This document shows positions 62,986-64,000 of a stretch of 64,000 nt of DNA, in pieces. The stretch is from Luscinia megarhynchos (taxonomy: Eukaryota; Chordata; Aves; Passeriformes; Turdidae). The translations under genes were made by a program, and so were the position numbers. The notes beneath the pieces were generated by a model. The model searched no databases. It was given only the letters and a program-made list of their open reading frames with translations, and was not told where the DNA came from. The DNA lies in the NCBI GenBank assembly GCA_034336665.1, contig CM067568.1, forward strand, positions 42,016,770 through 42,080,769, written 5' to 3'. Numbering within the stretch: the first letter of the stretch is position 1; every line of letters begins with the position of its first letter.

Positions 62986-64000
62986 ATGACACTGTGGTAA
63001 AGAAACTCTTCATTGCAGTCCTTTCTGTAGCTTCCAGCATTACAGTAGTAGCCTTTATTTTGTCTGGTATTTTCTTTTTCAGCAATTTTTCTTTTTTCCT
63101 GGTATTTTCAGCTTTAACATACCCTGCTTCTATTGTGGCAGTTCATGATCCCAGAAATACGCACAATATGAAGAGATTCCTGTTTTCCCTGTGGTGATAG
63201 GAAAGATGTTGCAAATTCCTGCCATGTGGCTGATCTCTGAATCCTAGTCTCCTGGTGAAATAGTTTTCATGTTTGTTACTGGGTAATATATTTGTGCTTA
63301 CAACGCTACACTTAACTATGGCAAATAGCCCCAAATTAAAAATTATTTGAAAATAACAATTTGCGATACTCTGAGCAATTTAATTCTTTCAGCTTTCACC
63401 TGGCTATTTTCTTGCTTTTCTCTGCTTTACAAAGCTCTTAATTTTTTTCTTATACTTGATGAAGTGATAAGGAGACAGCTTAGCTCTAACATATAACAGA
63501 AAACACATACCAGAATAATTTTTATAATTGAAGCTACATTAAAGCTGGAATTACTGGGGTGCCATTGGTCTGTGTGCTCTACAAAACCTTATAATGTCCA
63601 GAAGAAATCAGCCAAACCTCTGTGAAAAGTTATTAACTCAAATACTCTTTATTAGTGTTTTAAGCTCAGTGTTTTCTAGGCTTATATGTTCATTAATTCT
63701 GGATAAATTCCCCTCTTAAATGTGTTCATTTATCTTTGGCTAAACAAAATGGGATCACAGGGAGAGAAATTGCATTTAGAGCAAAATTAATTATGCTAAT
63801 TTTAGCTCTTGATGTTCCTTAAATTTTTATGTCAGTGTATTGCTGGCTTTAAAAATTCAGACATTTTTAAACAGATAAATTAACAAAAAGAGAAGCAAAC
63901 AAAAAATATTATCTGTTTACAGAGTTGTCTGAAAAATATTTAGAAAAATGAAAATAAAATACAACCTTACCCAGAGAAGGGTGATTTTCAAGCAGACCAG
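62986..64000. other. Unassigned AT-rich stretch at the window edge
   Basis: Nothing was recognised. The ORFs at 62994-63197 (plus, hydrophobic by composition) and 63143-63334 (minus) overlap antisense and have no domain signal. Confidence 0.55.

Noticed and set aside
1..64000. A bacterial, phage or CRISPR-type system
   Set aside because: There is no operon structure, long ORF, ribosome binding site or regularly spaced repeat. The transposons are avian.

Overview
The window looks like vertebrate nuclear DNA from a bird, most likely a songbird. The evidence is a set of CR1-type LINE fragments, a tRNA-Ile-derived SINE with a CR1-like tail (the structure known from zebra finch TguSINE1), AT-rich sequence with many short A/C- or T/G-rich low-complexity tracts, and one sharply bounded CpG island. 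No open reading frame anywhere looks like an intact protein gene: the longest reach about 125 codons, and most of those lie antisense to CR1 or inside the CpG island. I see no bacterial operon, phage, CRISPR array, rRNA or functional tRNA gene.

Layout. At about 0.1-0.25 kb is a degraded tRNA-Ile/CR1 SINE on the minus strand. At 4.85-5.19 kb is a 5'-truncated CR1 on the minus strand, followed by a 180-bp A/C-rich tract. From 5.7 to 17.6 kb I find no recognisable element apart from a GC-richer, G-skewed block at 14.1-15.2 kb that contains a CCAAT/TATA pair. At 17.64-17.99 kb a T/G tract abuts a CR1 copy with a large internal deletion. From 18 to 52 kb the sequence is AT-rich and unassigned, with simple repeats, short perfect hairpins, a GC-richer block at 24.2-25.1 kb, and a few splice-signal pairs that could be exons or chance. 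At 52.14-52.51 kb is the only CpG island, the best promoter candidate. About 300 bp downstream, at 52805-52854, a 50-bp segment has a branch point, polypyrimidine tract, AG acceptor and GTAAGT donor, and one open frame. Two C-rich tracts (53.03-53.16 and 58.63-58.72 kb) are potential G-quadruplexes on the minus strand. At 56.35-56.97 kb is a longer CR1 with a normal 3' end, and at 62.44-62.99 kb a CR1 that lacks its 3' end.

Interpretation. This is probably intergenic or long-intron DNA around one CpG-island promoter of a gene or long non-coding RNA whose identity I cannot read. The direction of transcription is unresolved, because donor-like sites occur on both strands at the island edge. I found nothing that amounts to a new multi-gene system. 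The most useful leads are the CpG island with its candidate exon, the recurrent A/C-T/G tracts, and the two oddly structured CR1 copies.
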